This document shows positions 1 to 8,114 of a stretch of 64,000 nt of DNA, piece by piece (within the stretch, counting starts at the first letter, position 1; each line of letters begins with the position of its first letter). Below the pieces are notes generated by a model. The model did no database searches. It saw only the letters and a program-made list of their open reading frames with translations, and was not told where the DNA came from. Source of the DNA: Gemmiger sp. An120 (GTDB lineage Bacteria; Bacillota; Clostridia; Oscillospirales; Ruminococcaceae); NCBI RefSeq assembly GCF_002160955.1, contig NZ_NFLN01000002.1, forward strand, positions 186,001-250,000. The letters run 5' to 3'. Both the position numbers and the translations under genes were made by a program.

Positions 1-1
1 T

Positions 2-169
2 AATTCCGCGTGCCCCTTTGAAGTGTGTTCCGATCCGGAAAAGAACGATTTCATACTCAAGGCTACAGTAGAAAAGGGGATAACAACCGATACCCCGGAA
101 GCGATCATTGCTGAAATAAAAGGGAAGATTATAGAATTAGAGGCGTATATTCAGAAACTAACAGCGTAA
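2..169 (+). CDS. 3' end of an unrecognised mobile-element gene (partial)
   Basis: An open frame enters from the left edge and stops at TAA 167-169, giving about 55 residues. The tail is acidic and lysine-rich and ends IELEAYIQKLTA; two Cys lie near the visible start (ACPFEVC). I do not recognise the family. It belongs with the element genes that follow because a terminator and then an excisionase-like gene come directly after it. A second, decayed copy of this same C-terminus lies at 2994-3041. Confidence 0.6.
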   Translation, partial: NSACPFEVCSDPEKNDFILKATVEKGITTDTPEAIIAEIKGKIIELEAYIQKLTA

Positions 170-174
170 AGCGG

Positions 175-208
175 GCAGCAGTTACCAAAATAGGGACTGC
201 TGCTTTTT
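175..208 (+). terminator. Rho-independent terminator
   Basis: Perfect 8-bp stem GCAGCAGT/ACTGCTGC with a 13-nt loop, followed directly by TTTTT. It closes the partial gene at the left edge. Confidence 0.8.
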
Positions 209-228
209 CATGCAGGAAAGGAGATTTT

Positions 229-428
229 ATGAGCAGAGAACCCTTTGAAACCATGCCCGATGTGATGGACGCAAAGCAGCTTGCACAGGCGTTGCAGATT
301 TCCAAAGCGGGAGCATATAACCTTTTAATAGCCCGGACTTTCCGACCTTGCGGATCGGTGGGCGCAAATTGGTGATGAAAAATGAGCTTTTGGAATGGCT
401 GCAAAGCCGCACAAACCGAAAGGTATGA
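229..428 (+). pseudogene. Excisionase-like HTH protein of a conjugative element, frameshifted
   Basis: ATG 229 follows AGGAAAGGAG. The first part reads MSREPFETMPDVMDAKQLAQ and continues ALQISKAGAYNLL, the start of a MerR/excisionase-type winged helix-turn-helix as found in small Tn916-family proteins. At about 327/328 one base is missing: the frame runs into TGA, while the next frame continues the expected fold as SPDFPTLRIGGRKLVMKNEL and then LEWLQSRTNRKV, with a stop at 426-428. Restoring one A after TTTTA would give an intact protein of about 66 residues. Either the gene is dead or the base is a sequencing error. Confidence 0.75.
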
Positions 429-576
429 AAACATGGTCAAGAGTTGGAAAAGCTGAAAATCAGCCGATAGTGATAGCTGGAACATACGCCACATCGTTTG
501 GAGTATTTCTATCGGATAATCACATCACTTTTCCAATTCAAGAACTGAGAAAAATTTGCGAAAAACAGGAAGTTTT

Positions 577-861
577 ATGAGAACAGGACTTACCAAGAGA
601 GAAAAGACCACAGCCATCTATTTTGACGAGTATGGCAGTATGATCGAGGTACAAACCCACAACACCGATCTGAAAAAGCGGCTGACAGCATTTGCAGCGA
701 ATTACCCGGAGTGCTGCCGCCAAATTGACGATGACGAGCAAGGAGGACTGACCTTTGAGATTGAAAAAGGCAGATTGAGTTTTAGGCTGACTGCACCGTA
801 TAGTGAGGAGCGGAAACAGGCGGCAAGCGAGTGGGCGAAGAAGAATGGAAGCAAAGGTTAA
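577..861 (+). CDS. Small conserved mobile-element protein, unknown function
   Basis: 94 residues starting MRTGLTKREKTTAIYF. I chose ATG 577 because it lies a few bases after CAGGAAG; the in-frame ATG at 556 has no ribosome site. The acidic centre (DDDEQGGLTFEIEKGR) and the stretch SFRLTAPYSEERKQAASEWA resemble short proteins that sit beside sigma-factor genes in Clostridial integrative elements; this is recalled family resemblance, and no function is known to me. No membrane segment or signal peptide is visible. Confidence 0.7.
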   Translation: MRTGLTKREKTTAIYFDEYGSMIEVQTHNTDLKKRLTAFAANYPECCRQIDDDEQGGLTFEIEKGRLSFRLTAPYSEERKQAASEWAKKNGSKG

Positions 862-977
862 TGTCGAAATGTTCAAAAAATTTTGCTATAGTTTTTGTGA
901 AGCTGTAACGAAAGCCAATTAAAAAGTGCTTATAAGGGTGAAAGGCCTTTTACTACAGAGGAAAGGAGATGAAGGCT

Positions 978-1538
978 TTGGATGACACTAAAATTATAGA
1001 CCTGTTTTTTGAACGCGATGAAACCGCAATCCGGTACGCCTCCGAAAAATATGGAAACCGTCTGCGTTCGCTATCCCACAGTATTGTAAAAGATAGGCAG
1101 ACTGCCGAGGAATGTGAAAATGATACTTACACGGAAGCGTGGGATACGATTCCGCCCCATGAGCCAAGAAGCTATCTGTATGCGTTCCTTGCCCGGATCA
1201 TCCGTCATTTTTCCCTGAACTGTTGCCGTAACCGCAGTCGGCTGAAACGCAGTGCCTTCATATGCGAACTCAGTGCAGAGATGGAACAGTGTATTCCTGC
1301 GCCCGACGATGTTCAATGCCGCATCGAGGATAAAGTCTTTGCCGATGCAATCAATGAATTCCTCAGCCGACTGGATGAGGAAAAAAGGAATATTTTTGTT
1401 CGCCGGTATTGGTATCTGGATTCCATAGCTTCCATCTCCGAACACTTCGCCTTATCACAGAGCAAAATTAAAACGACGCTCTTTCGCTGTCGAAATGAGC
1501 TTCGGGAGTATCTTGAGAAGGAGGGTTACTCCATATGA
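978..1538 (+). CDS. Sigma-70 family (ECF-like) RNA polymerase sigma factor
   Basis: About 186 residues. Region 2 is near the N-terminus (DLFFERDETAIRYASEKYG, then the acidic AEECENDTYTEAWDTIPP) and region 4 is at the end (RYWYLDSIASISEHFALS, a helix-turn-helix, then KIKTTLFRCRNELREYL). I prefer the TTG start at 978: GGAG at 965-968 touches the ATG at 969 but lies 9 nt before this TTG, and related factors begin at the same DD residues. The last 4 bases overlap the next gene (ATGA), so this is a sigma / probable anti-sigma pair, probably cargo of the flanking element. Confidence 0.85.
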   Translation: MDDTKIIDLFFERDETAIRYASEKYGNRLRSLSHSIVKDRQTAEECENDTYTEAWDTIPPHEPRSYLYAFLARIIRHFSLNCCRNRSRLKRSAFICELSAEMEQCIPAPDDVQCRIEDKVFADAINEFLSRLDEEKRNIFVRRYWYLDSIASISEHFALSQSKIKTTLFRCRNELREYLEKEGYSI

Positions 1539-2749
1539 GAGGAAATGATTTTTTAGAAAAGATGGGGCTGATTGATCCTGCCTATGTTGAAGCAGCAGAT
1601 ACCGCAACGAACAAAAAGAAAAATCCCTGGATGCAGTGGGGAGCGATTGCTGCTTGTTTTGCAGTCATTGTTGTTGCAGCAACGATGCTCTTCCCACACG
1701 ATGAACCAGAATTGCCCTCTGACCTACCGATGCTGTCGATTTCTGAAAACACTTCGGGTGGAATGGGATATGAGGGATATATGGCTTATGACATTTCGGA
1801 ACTCGTAAACGCGAATCCCTGGAATGAAGAATCTGAGATATCCGCACTCCCTGTCTATCAAAACCTCTTGCTCTACAATGAGTACTATATTGCATCAGGA
1901 GCGGATTTTGATAAAATGCGGGAGTTTATCCTGGATGTTGCTGGGAGATTGGGACTTGATCCAAGCAACCTGACGATCACTGACAATGCACTCAGCGAAG
2001 AGGAAAAACAGCAAATAACAAAAAAGTATGAAGCAGGAGGCGTGGTTGTTCCTGATGGATTTTTTGATCCGACTGCACTAATCATAGAAGCCGATGGAAT
2101 AAAAATAGAAGTAGACCAAACCATGACAGCGACGATACATTTTGATCCTGTCGTATCTCTCCCGGAAGAGTATAACTTTACCCATTATGCGTCCTACGCT
2201 GATACGGCTGCTGTGGCAGATTATTTAAAAAGCGAATATAGAGAGTTGATTGGCATGGCCAATCCTCAAGTAAACATTCATGGTGGGGATTACAATATCT
2301 ATAGCCAGCAAAGTTTTTCCATTGAGTTTTTTGATGCGGACGACCATGATATCAAGCAAATCATCAACTACAATTTCAATCGGGTGGCATTCTATTGTGA
2401 TGACAATGGAAAGTTGTTCCTGGCAAGGGTATTTCAGCCCGATTTGTCAAAGAAAATGGGGGATTATCCAATCATCAGTTCGGGTAAGGCAAAAGAGCTG
2501 TTGTTAAATGGCAATTATCTTTCGACTGTCCCGTATGAATTTCCTGGCGCAGAGTTTATCAAGAAAGTCGAACTCATCTACCGAACAGGCGGATATGAAG
2601 CGTACTATATGCCATACTATCGCTTCTATGTTGAACTGCCGGAAGCTGAACACGAAAATGGATTAAAAGACTACGGAGCATTTTATGTTCCAGCGGTGGA
2701 AGGCACCTATATTTCCAATATGCCAACATGGGACGGAAGTTTCAACTAA
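1535..2749 (+). CDS. Membrane-anchored protein, probable anti-sigma factor
   Basis: 404 residues, translationally coupled to the sigma factor (ATGA overlap). A short cytoplasmic N-terminus (RGNDFLEKMGLIDPAYVEAA) is followed by NKKKNPW and a single membrane helix at about residues 34-52 (GAIAACFAVIVVAATMLF). A large polar, Tyr- and Asp-rich domain of about 345 residues should lie outside the cell. This is the usual layout of Firmicute anti-sigma factors paired with ECF-like sigma factors: the N-terminus holds the sigma factor and the outer domain senses a signal. I recognise no catalytic motif in the outer domain, so the role rests on layout and operon. Confidence 0.65.
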   Translation: MRGNDFLEKMGLIDPAYVEAADTATNKKKNPWMQWGAIAACFAVIVVAATMLFPHDEPELPSDLPMLSISENTSGGMGYEGYMAYDISELVNANPWNEESEISALPVYQNLLLYNEYYIASGADFDKMREFILDVAGRLGLDPSNLTITDNALSEEEKQQITKKYEAGGVVVPDGFFDPTALIIEADGIKIEVDQTMTATIHFDPVVSLPEEYNFTHYASYADTAAVADYLKSEYRELIGMANPQVNIHGGDYNIYSQQSFSIEFFDADDHDIKQIINYNFNRVAFYCDDNGKLFLARVFQPDLSKKMGDYPIISSGKAKELLLNGNYLSTVPYEFPGAEFIKKVELIYRTGGYEAYYMPYYRFYVELPEAEHENGLKDYGAFYVPAVEGTYISNMPTWDGSFN

Positions 2750-2828
2750 GTGGAACCGGAATTATCCCTTGGCAACAGAGGCGCACTTCTATACCTGGTA
2801 ACCCCTGTATGCGTGCGCTCTGCGAGGC

Positions 2829-2864
2829 AAACAGCCCGGACGATAGAAGTCCGGGCTGTTTTGC
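2829..2864 (+). terminator. Rho-independent terminator after the sigma/anti-sigma pair
   Basis: Perfect 13-bp stem AAACAGCCCGGAC / GTCCGGGCTGTTT with a 7-nt loop. The T tract is short (TTTT). Confidence 0.7.
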
Positions 2865-2993
2865 GTCACTGCGTTCCGTACAATGGGTTGCACCCCTTGC
2901 GCCGCTTATGCTGCTATCGTGATTGGTAATCACGATGGAAGTACATGGTCTGGAAATCTGCGGATTTAACGCTTGATTATCTTTTGCGTTTGA

Positions 2994-3041
2994 ACGAAGA
3001 TAGAATTAGCGGCATACATTCAGAAACTAGCCAAAATGTAA
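2994..3041 (+). pseudogene. Fossil C-terminus related to the gene at 2-169
   Basis: This stretch reads TKIELAAYIQKLAKM then TAA and matches the end of the left-edge gene (KIIELEAYIQKLTA) in both DNA and protein. The frame upstream is closed by TGA, so only the last 15 codons survive. The surrounding gap (2750-3465) holds no convincing gene, only this relic and an inverted repeat at 3155-3188. Confidence 0.55.
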
Positions 3042-3154
3042 AGCCGACAGATATCGGTCGCCAAAAAGAAGAGCTGCCGGCAGCATTTCTAAGGAGCAAG
3101 GGGACCCCCGATTGGACGTTGATTTTGTGGATGGTTCCGAGGATTCTGGCTATG

Positions 3155-3188
3155 CTGAGGGAGATGCGGTCGACAGCATCTCCCTCAG
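3155..3188. repeat. Perfect 13-bp inverted repeat, 8-nt loop
   Basis: CTGAGGGAGATGC at 3155-3167 is repeated in inverse at 3176-3188. No T run follows on either strand, so a simple terminator is unlikely; it could be an operator or a relic of an element end. Confidence 0.6.
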
Positions 3189-3350
3189 TGAATGCAACGA
3201 AACCGTGTAATCAAAATCAGGCATTTAGCCTAGAGCATTCTTTAGATTGCCCGTTACGCACTCGCTTTCAAAAGACAAAAAATAATGCATTTTCGAAAGT
3301 GATATCTTGTGTATACTATTATTTTAAATCTGTATATATAGAGTAAAGTA

Positions 3351-3383
3351 ACCCCCGGCCAACCAGTGGGTTGACCGGGGGCA
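3351..3383 (-). terminator. Probable terminator of the zeta-like ATPase gene
   Basis: Near-perfect inverted repeat of CCCCCGGTCAACC against GGTTGGCCGGGGG with a short loop, about 80 bp past the stop codon of the minus-strand gene. The T tract is weak. Confidence 0.5.
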
Positions 3384-3465
3384 TGTCTTTCAATAACAAT
3401 AGGGGACTCATTTGGCCGTTGTTTGCCTTTTTCTGTTTCTTCAGTGCCTTCATGACATTCCGGTT

Positions 3466-4023
3466 TCATTTAATTTCCTTCATCAACTGGATCAGCCACT
3501 CAGGCCGACTGTGTCCGATAGGCAGTATTTCTCCATTGCGATATTCCGCTACCAATTCAAAGCCATTGTCATTGTCAAAAAAACGAGCTTCGTCACAGTA
3601 TGGCAGCACCTTTGCCACGTCAGCAAAGCGGTGAGAGAAACGACTCTCCACATCTTGCCTGGGAATATCATGCCCACCCTTACGGACACGGTTCTGAATG
3701 CGTTGGAGACTTTCTTGCACGGTGTCCAGCCCAACGTAATACAAGCGAATGTAATATCCGGCCTCTTTGGCCCGGCGTGCTAACTTACGGGCGTAACCGC
3801 CGGAAAGGGTAGTTTCCTGGGTGAAACTGACTCCGTTAGCCAGTGCTTTCTCCAGCTTATCCACAGCCAGCTTGCCGCCCTCGTATTCATCCCCACCCAG
3901 CTCGGCGGTAAGTTTATCCGGATCTACGATAATACCCAGATCCGTGCGCTCAGCTTTGAGCGAGCCAGTAAGGCTGGACTTTCCACAGCCGTTTACGCCG
4001 CCTATTATGGTGAAGATTTTCAT
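3466..4023 (-). CDS. Zeta-toxin-like P-loop ATPase/kinase
   Basis: 185 residues, the usual length for the single-domain family called predicted ABC-type ATPase (COG4185), related to zeta toxins. Walker A is at residues 8-17 (GGVNGCGKSS), followed by a conserved DPDKLTAELGG stretch and the ETTLSGGYARKLARRAKEAG block where zeta kinases bind substrate. Start ATG 4023 follows AAGGATACATT. Zeta toxins phosphorylate UDP-N-acetylglucosamine; whether this homologue does cannot be read from sequence. I see no epsilon-type antitoxin gene next to it, so it is either an orphan or not a toxin. Confidence 0.8.
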   Translation of the reverse strand: MKIFTIIGGVNGCGKSSLTGSLKAERTDLGIIVDPDKLTAELGGDEYEGGKLAVDKLEKALANGVSFTQETTLSGGYARKLARRAKEAGYYIRLYYVGLDTVQESLQRIQNRVRKGGHDIPRQDVESRFSHRFADVAKVLPYCDEARFFDNDNGFELVAEYRNGEILPIGHSRPEWLIQLMKEIK

Positions 4024-4408
4024 AATGTATCCTTCCCGCCTCCTGCAAGTGTCAGGGGGCCTTTTAATCTATCCAGTTGCAGTTCAATTTGTATGCATAG
4101 TGTGCCAAGCTCCAGACAGCTGCCGGGCTGTTCGGCATTCTGCCTTATTCATCTTGAAGTGGTTCAATGTTCGAACAGCCCCAAAGGCACCGCATCTCGC
4201 TGCTTTCTTATCTCGAGATTGATTCGATTTTTGCTTTCCCATCGATGAAGATGTAATTAAGATTTATTGTGTTCAGTATACATTGAAACACAAGCAAACT
4301 CAATGCTTTTATGAAGCCTAAAACAGATGCACAATTGGCAAATACTATGCTTGGACCATGCATCTGACTCTCTTCCTCTAAAATCCTCTGTTTTCCAAAA
4401 GTGAAAGT
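4024..4408. other. Intergenic stretch without a recognised gene
   Basis: 385 bp between two minus-strand genes. I see no frame with a ribosome site and recognisable product, no tRNA and no clear terminator. Confidence 0.5.
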
Positions 4409-4732
4409 TTACATACAGACTTCCGATTGAAAGTATTGCTCCTGAAAACGGATTTGTTTTTCTATGTCTTCTTTTGTGAAACTGACGTTTTCAGGCACTA
4501 CCACCCACTTGTCTTCCACATCGTCATGCCGATGCACCACTGCAATGACGATCCCGGTAAATTCCTTCACTGCTGTATCTACTCCAAGGATGTAAGCGTC
4601 CTGATACTCGCCATCTGGCGCAACTATCCCTTCCACAAAGCCGTAATTTACCGGATAATACATATCTTTGTGCACCGGGTGATAGCTTCCAAGCGGCCTA
4701 TCGACAATCACTTTTACCAGCTTTCCAATCAT
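4409..4732 (-). CDS. Short family I inorganic pyrophosphatase-like protein
   Basis: 107 residues, against about 170 in ordinary soluble family I pyrophosphatases. Recognisable parts are VIVDRPLGSYHP, YYPVNYGFVEG (matching the YPxNYG active-site block) and APDGEYQDAYILGVD, which aligns with the metal-binding DxDxxD region but has Glu at one position. Such short forms occur in Firmicutes and are annotated as inorganic diphosphatases; activity is inferred. The ATG at 4732 is preceded by GGAG about 10 nt upstream. It stands alone with no visible operon partner. Confidence 0.7.
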   Translation of the reverse strand: MIGKLVKVIVDRPLGSYHPVHKDMYYPVNYGFVEGIVAPDGEYQDAYILGVDTAVKEFTGIVIAVVHRHDDVEDKWVVVPENVSFTKEDIEKQIRFQEQYFQSEVCM

Positions 4733-4828
4733 CAAAACAAATCTCCAGAATCATCAGGGATGATCTTTTTGCCGAAGAGGGGATACCATGTTCTTTGAAG
4801 CACAGTATAGCGGTAGCTCTAAGTGTCT

Positions 4829-5242
4829 TTAATCCCGGATAGGAGAGAGCAATATATCCGGTTCTTCTAACGAAAGGACGTCAATCACGTCATTGGCCGT
4901 GACAAATGCCAGATGAAGGATCTCATCGGCCGTCGTGCTGTCGAAGGTTTCGCGTGCAAACCAGCTTGCGTAGTCCGACGCAGTAACTCTATACGCGAGC
5001 CAGTTCCGGAAGAAATCTTTGCCATGACCTGCAAGCACGTCTGAAACGGTTTTCCAGCGATCACTTTCGTCGCAGCTTCGGAATGACAAAATTTGTTTTC
5101 TATAGACAATGGTGACTTCTGTCTCCAGCCCGGCAAAAACAATCTTGAGACCATTCCGATCCTGAAGCAGGTATTTTAGCTCATAATCATCTGCCACCAA
5201 TTGACTGGCATTCCATCTTTCCCATTCTTCCAATCGTGTCAT
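4829..5242 (-). CDS. Conserved hypothetical protein
   Basis: 137 residues starting MTRLEEWERWNASQLV. I use the ATG at 5242 because a G-rich site (GGGGGG) lies just upstream and a longer start would run into the neighbouring gene. The protein is acidic, with no membrane segment, no Cys cluster and no motif I recognise. It lies 19 bp after the small membrane protein at 5262-5507, so the two probably form one transcript. Confidence 0.6.
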   Translation of the reverse strand: MTRLEEWERWNASQLVADDYELKYLLQDRNGLKIVFAGLETEVTIVYRKQILSFRSCDESDRWKTVSDVLAGHGKDFFRNWLAYRVTASDYASWFARETFDSTTADEILHLAFVTANDVIDVLSLEEPDILLSPIRD

Positions 5243-5261
5243 CCCCCCACAATCGAGGTAT

Positions 5262-5507
5262 TTACTTTTTATGCAAAATAAAATCACACCCGCAAGATGG
5301 GCAGTACTCCATCTCTCTGAGAGCCAATCTGGGATCGAGATGGCATTTATATACCGGGCAGCGATATAGCCGCCACATAATGATCAGTCCGGCGAAAAGC
5401 ACAATTCCTCCCAGCACATAAAAGTTGAATGCAAACAGAACAATGTCAACCATTAAGAAAAGGAAAAAACACGCCTTAACCCAAAACAGGTACGTGATTG
5501 TATTCAT
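5262..5507 (-). CDS. Small membrane protein with C-terminal zinc-ribbon-like Cys pairs
   Basis: 81 residues. Two hydrophobic helices fill the first half (about residues 5-25 and 28-46). The cytoplasmic tail then carries CPVYKC and CPSCGC, four or five Cys that could bind one metal ion. Start ATG 5507 follows AAAGGACAG. It is the first gene of a likely two-gene transcript with the downstream hypothetical. Function not recognised. Confidence 0.65.
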   Translation of the reverse strand: MNTITYLFWVKACFFLFLMVDIVLFAFNFYVLGGIVLFAGLIIMWRLYRCPVYKCHLDPRLALREMEYCPSCGCDFILHKK

Positions 5508-6260
5508 GACTGTCCTTTCTTTGGTGAGTCAGAGCCATCAGGCAATGTCTCTCGTCCCATAGACCATGCCTGGTGTACATAGATGCCATTTGAAGTTCCG
5601 TAGACCCAGAAGCAGAGGAGGGGTCTTGGCGAACATTATCGCCGCGCCGCCCACGTATCTCTACTTTCCATTTTCATAGTACTATGATTCAAGGTTAATA
5701 TCAACCCGCCTTTGGAGGAAGCATTTTACAGCAAAGGCCTGAACCAACCGGAGTCATTTGGAAAATTCTTGTCGGGCTATGTTGCAAATCGCACTATCCC
5801 GAAGGTTTGTGCGCTCCATTTATCTGTATAGTGTTTTCGCTTTATACGATGTTTTTGAGGGGTGTCCGGGCTATTTCCGGACGGCTTTACCCGGGGTGCT
5901 TAATGAACGAAGGCCGGGGAGCCCCGGCTGATGCATTTCCCGCAAGCACCTGGGTAATCTCGGATTTTCGGCTTGCAGAGTGGATTTTTGGGATGCAGTA
6001 CACCGGACCATGGATCTCATCCTGGCCGCAGCCGGGCAGATTCGCATCGAATCACCGTCGCAAACTCACGTTCGTCAGCTGTATAGTAATTATGCTTTGC
6101 AGATATTTTGTGTCTATAATTCAGGGCAAAAGCGCATAAAGTGGTAGCATCGGCAAGTCTTCACAAATGCCCTCGCCCCTTGGAGCTGTTTGAGATTCGT
6201 TACGCTCGCTCCAAATCGTACCGTACGGAACAGGCAGCCGCCTTTTCAGCATGTGAATCA
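5508..6260. other. Intergenic stretch without a recognised gene
   Basis: About 750 bp. An open frame at 5807-6139 (+) has no ribosome site and a composition unlike a protein (runs of Trp, Ser and Pro), so I do not call it. No RNA gene is recognised. Confidence 0.5.
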
Positions 6261-6313
6261 AAAATCCCCCTATACTGTACACGAATAAAAAGGCACCGTA
6301 CAGTAATAGGGGG
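6261..6313 (-). terminator. Terminator of the Crp/Fnr gene
   Basis: Long stem (CCCCCTATACTGTAC pairing with GTACAGTAATAGGGGG, one bulge), followed on the minus strand by TTTTTGATT, directly after the stop codon at 6321. Confidence 0.8.
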
Positions 6314-6320
6314 ATAGTTG

Positions 6321-6977
6321 TTATCGCATAATATCCTGCAGTTTCTCGCTGTCCAGGATGGTCACCAGACCCCGGGACAGTTTCACCAGCCCAGCGTCCT
6401 GGAAATCCCGCAGTGTGCGGGTGATCACCTCCCGGTGGGAGCCCAGGTGATTCGCAATCGTCTCATGGGTGATCCGCAATTCATAGGTTCCTTCAATAGA
6501 AGCCTCCTGCAATAAAAAGGCGGATACGCGCTTGTCCATGCTCTTCCACATAAACTGTTCCACACGACTCATCACCTCGGTAAATCGGCTTGCCATAAGC
6601 TCGTTGGTGAAATTGGATACCGCTGTAGACTGAACCATCAGCTCTTGGTAGACCTCAGAGGGAATTTTCCAGAACTCCGTATCCTTTTCTGCCTGGATCG
6701 TCACATCAAACTGAATGGAGCGAATTATGCAGGGGGCGCAAAACAGGCACAAATCCCCATCAAACAGCCGATAGATAGTAATCTCACGACCTTCTTCTGA
6801 ATAGACCAGGGCCCGCAGCTGACCAGAGCGAATCAGTAAAAGTCCGGCACAGTCTGTATTGCTGCTGCGCAGGATGGTGCCTTTCTTTACTGTCTGGTAG
6901 CTCAGGGAATCCAGAAGCAATTGCTTCTGATGATGTTGTAGTTGATTCCAGATAGGAAAGTAGTTTTCAAAACTCAT
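6321..6977 (-). CDS. Crp/Fnr family transcriptional regulator
   Basis: 218 residues. N-terminal cyclic-nucleotide-binding-like beta roll (to about residue 120), a dimer helix, then a C-terminal helix-turn-helix (ITHETIANHLGSHREVITR) near residues 168-186. The stretch CLFCAPCII sits where many anaerobe Crp/Fnr proteins carry a conserved Cys pair, which suggests redox, haem or metal sensing rather than cAMP; this is inference. Start ATG 6977 follows GGAGGGCGGGCC. It is divergent from the QueD-like gene and a palindrome, GTGAT-N3-ATCAC, lies between them, so it may control that gene. Confidence 0.85.
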   Translation of the reverse strand: MSFENYFPIWNQLQHHQKQLLLDSLSYQTVKKGTILRSSNTDCAGLLLIRSGQLRALVYSEEGREITIYRLFDGDLCLFCAPCIIRSIQFDVTIQAEKDTEFWKIPSEVYQELMVQSTAVSNFTNELMASRFTEVMSRVEQFMWKSMDKRVSAFLLQEASIEGTYELRITHETIANHLGSHREVITRTLRDFQDAGLVKLSRGLVTILDSEKLQDIMR

Positions 6978-7104
6978 GGCCCGCCCTCCTTCATGGTGCC
7001 CCCAGTATAAGGGAGAGGGTTGCAGGCTGTCAACTGGTTGCCCAAAAAGACAAGGGGCGGTCCTTTGGCGAGGATTGGAAAATTTTCAAAAAATCCATTT
7101 CTTC

Positions 7105-7117
7105 GTGATGATATCAC
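7105..7117. promoter_or_regulatory. Candidate Crp/Fnr operator
   Basis: GTGAT-GAT-ATCAC is a perfect 13-bp palindrome in the 248-bp gap between the divergent Crp/Fnr and QueD-like genes. Its half-sites resemble the GTGA/TCAC core bound by the Crp superfamily, with a spacer one base shorter than canonical. Confidence 0.45.
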
Positions 7118-7225
7118 AGACATACTCTCAATGTTTCGGTATGCTTAACACAAACCACAAGATTCTGGGCAAAAAAACTACTTTTGTCCGGATAGATTTC
7201 AACAAAACAGTAAGGAGATTTTTCT

Positions 7226-7792
7226 ATGAGAAGTATCACTACATTGGATCTGCAGTATGCCCATCGTTTTTACGGATTTAAAGGCGAAGCCCAGTATCTC
7301 CATGGCCACACCGGCGTGCTGACCATCGAGGTAGAGGACACCGTTGAGCCTGGTGTCAACATGGTTTTCCCCTGTAACGAGATTCAGAAGACCGCTTGGT
7401 CCGTGCTGAAAAACTTCGATCACGCATTGATTCTGCGCCAGGATGACCCCCTTCTGCCTGCGATTTTGAAGGTGTACGAGGAGCAGGGCATCCGCAACGG
7501 TGCTCCTCAAAACCAGATGAAAGGCCCCGCCTTTGAGACGGAGCTGGCCAAGGCTTATCCGGAATGCCGTTTGGTAGTGACCAAGGAAACCATGACCGTA
7601 GAGGGTATGATTAAAATCGTCTATGATCTGCTGAAAGATAAGCTGAACATTGCCAAGATCACCTTTACCAGCGGCGTCAACGCGGCCTCTGCTGAGTTTG
7701 ATACCCATAATCAGATCGACCGCTGCCCTCTGTGCGGCATCGCGCTGAACGAAAACGGCGTCTGCCCTAAATGTGGCTACAAGAAAGGATAA
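7226..7792 (+). CDS. QueD/PTPS-like protein with C-terminal zinc ribbon, lacking the usual catalytic Cys
   Basis: 188 residues. The 6-pyruvoyl-tetrahydropterin synthase fold is shown by the metal ligands H13, H26 and H28 (AHRFYGF, LHGHTG) and by FDHALILRQDDPL. In QueD-type enzymes a Cys stands four residues before the first His of HGH; here that residue is Ala22 (EAQYLHGH), with Glu21 beside it, so the standard chemistry is doubtful. The tail adds CPLC (167-170) and CPKC (180-183), a zinc ribbon not usual for QueD. No queC, queE or folE gene is nearby. Start ATG 7226 follows AAGGAG. The product could be a diverged pterin enzyme or a binding protein. Confidence 0.75.
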   Translation: MRSITTLDLQYAHRFYGFKGEAQYLHGHTGVLTIEVEDTVEPGVNMVFPCNEIQKTAWSVLKNFDHALILRQDDPLLPAILKVYEEQGIRNGAPQNQMKGPAFETELAKAYPECRLVVTKETMTVEGMIKIVYDLLKDKLNIAKITFTSGVNAASAEFDTHNQIDRCPLCGIALNENGVCPKCGYKKG

Positions 7793-7817
7793 CTTAATAC
7801 CGTAAACGCAACACAAT

Positions 7818-7855
7818 GCGCCGGGCCCGGATTTTATCCGGGCCCGGCGCTTTTT
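7818..7855 (+). terminator. Strong Rho-independent terminator
   Basis: Stem of 14 bp (GCGCCGGGCCCGGA with its exact inverse), 5-nt loop, then TTTTT. It closes the QueD-like gene. The following 260 bp (to 8114) hold no gene; they include the short direct repeat CTATATAAC. Confidence 0.9.
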
Positions 7856-8114
7856 AGGAAGATCGCAGGCCACAAATGATTTTCATCAGACATTGAATCA
7901 TTCCCACCAGCGAGAATAAAAAGAGAATATGGTCAAACAGGAGAGACAGTCCGATTGGTCGGAGTGTTATTTAAGGGTTTCAAGAAATTACAAACGCACA
8001 AAAATGATTTGGGTACGGGTAATCGGTATTTCTAATCTATATAACTCTATATAACCCGAAATGTATATTGGCTGCAACATCTTTCAAATGTTTTTACCAC
8101 TTGAATTTTAATAA

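Noticed and set aside
5807-6139. 110-codon frame in the gap before the Crp/Fnr gene
   Set aside because: No ribosome site and an unlikely composition; no recognisable domain.
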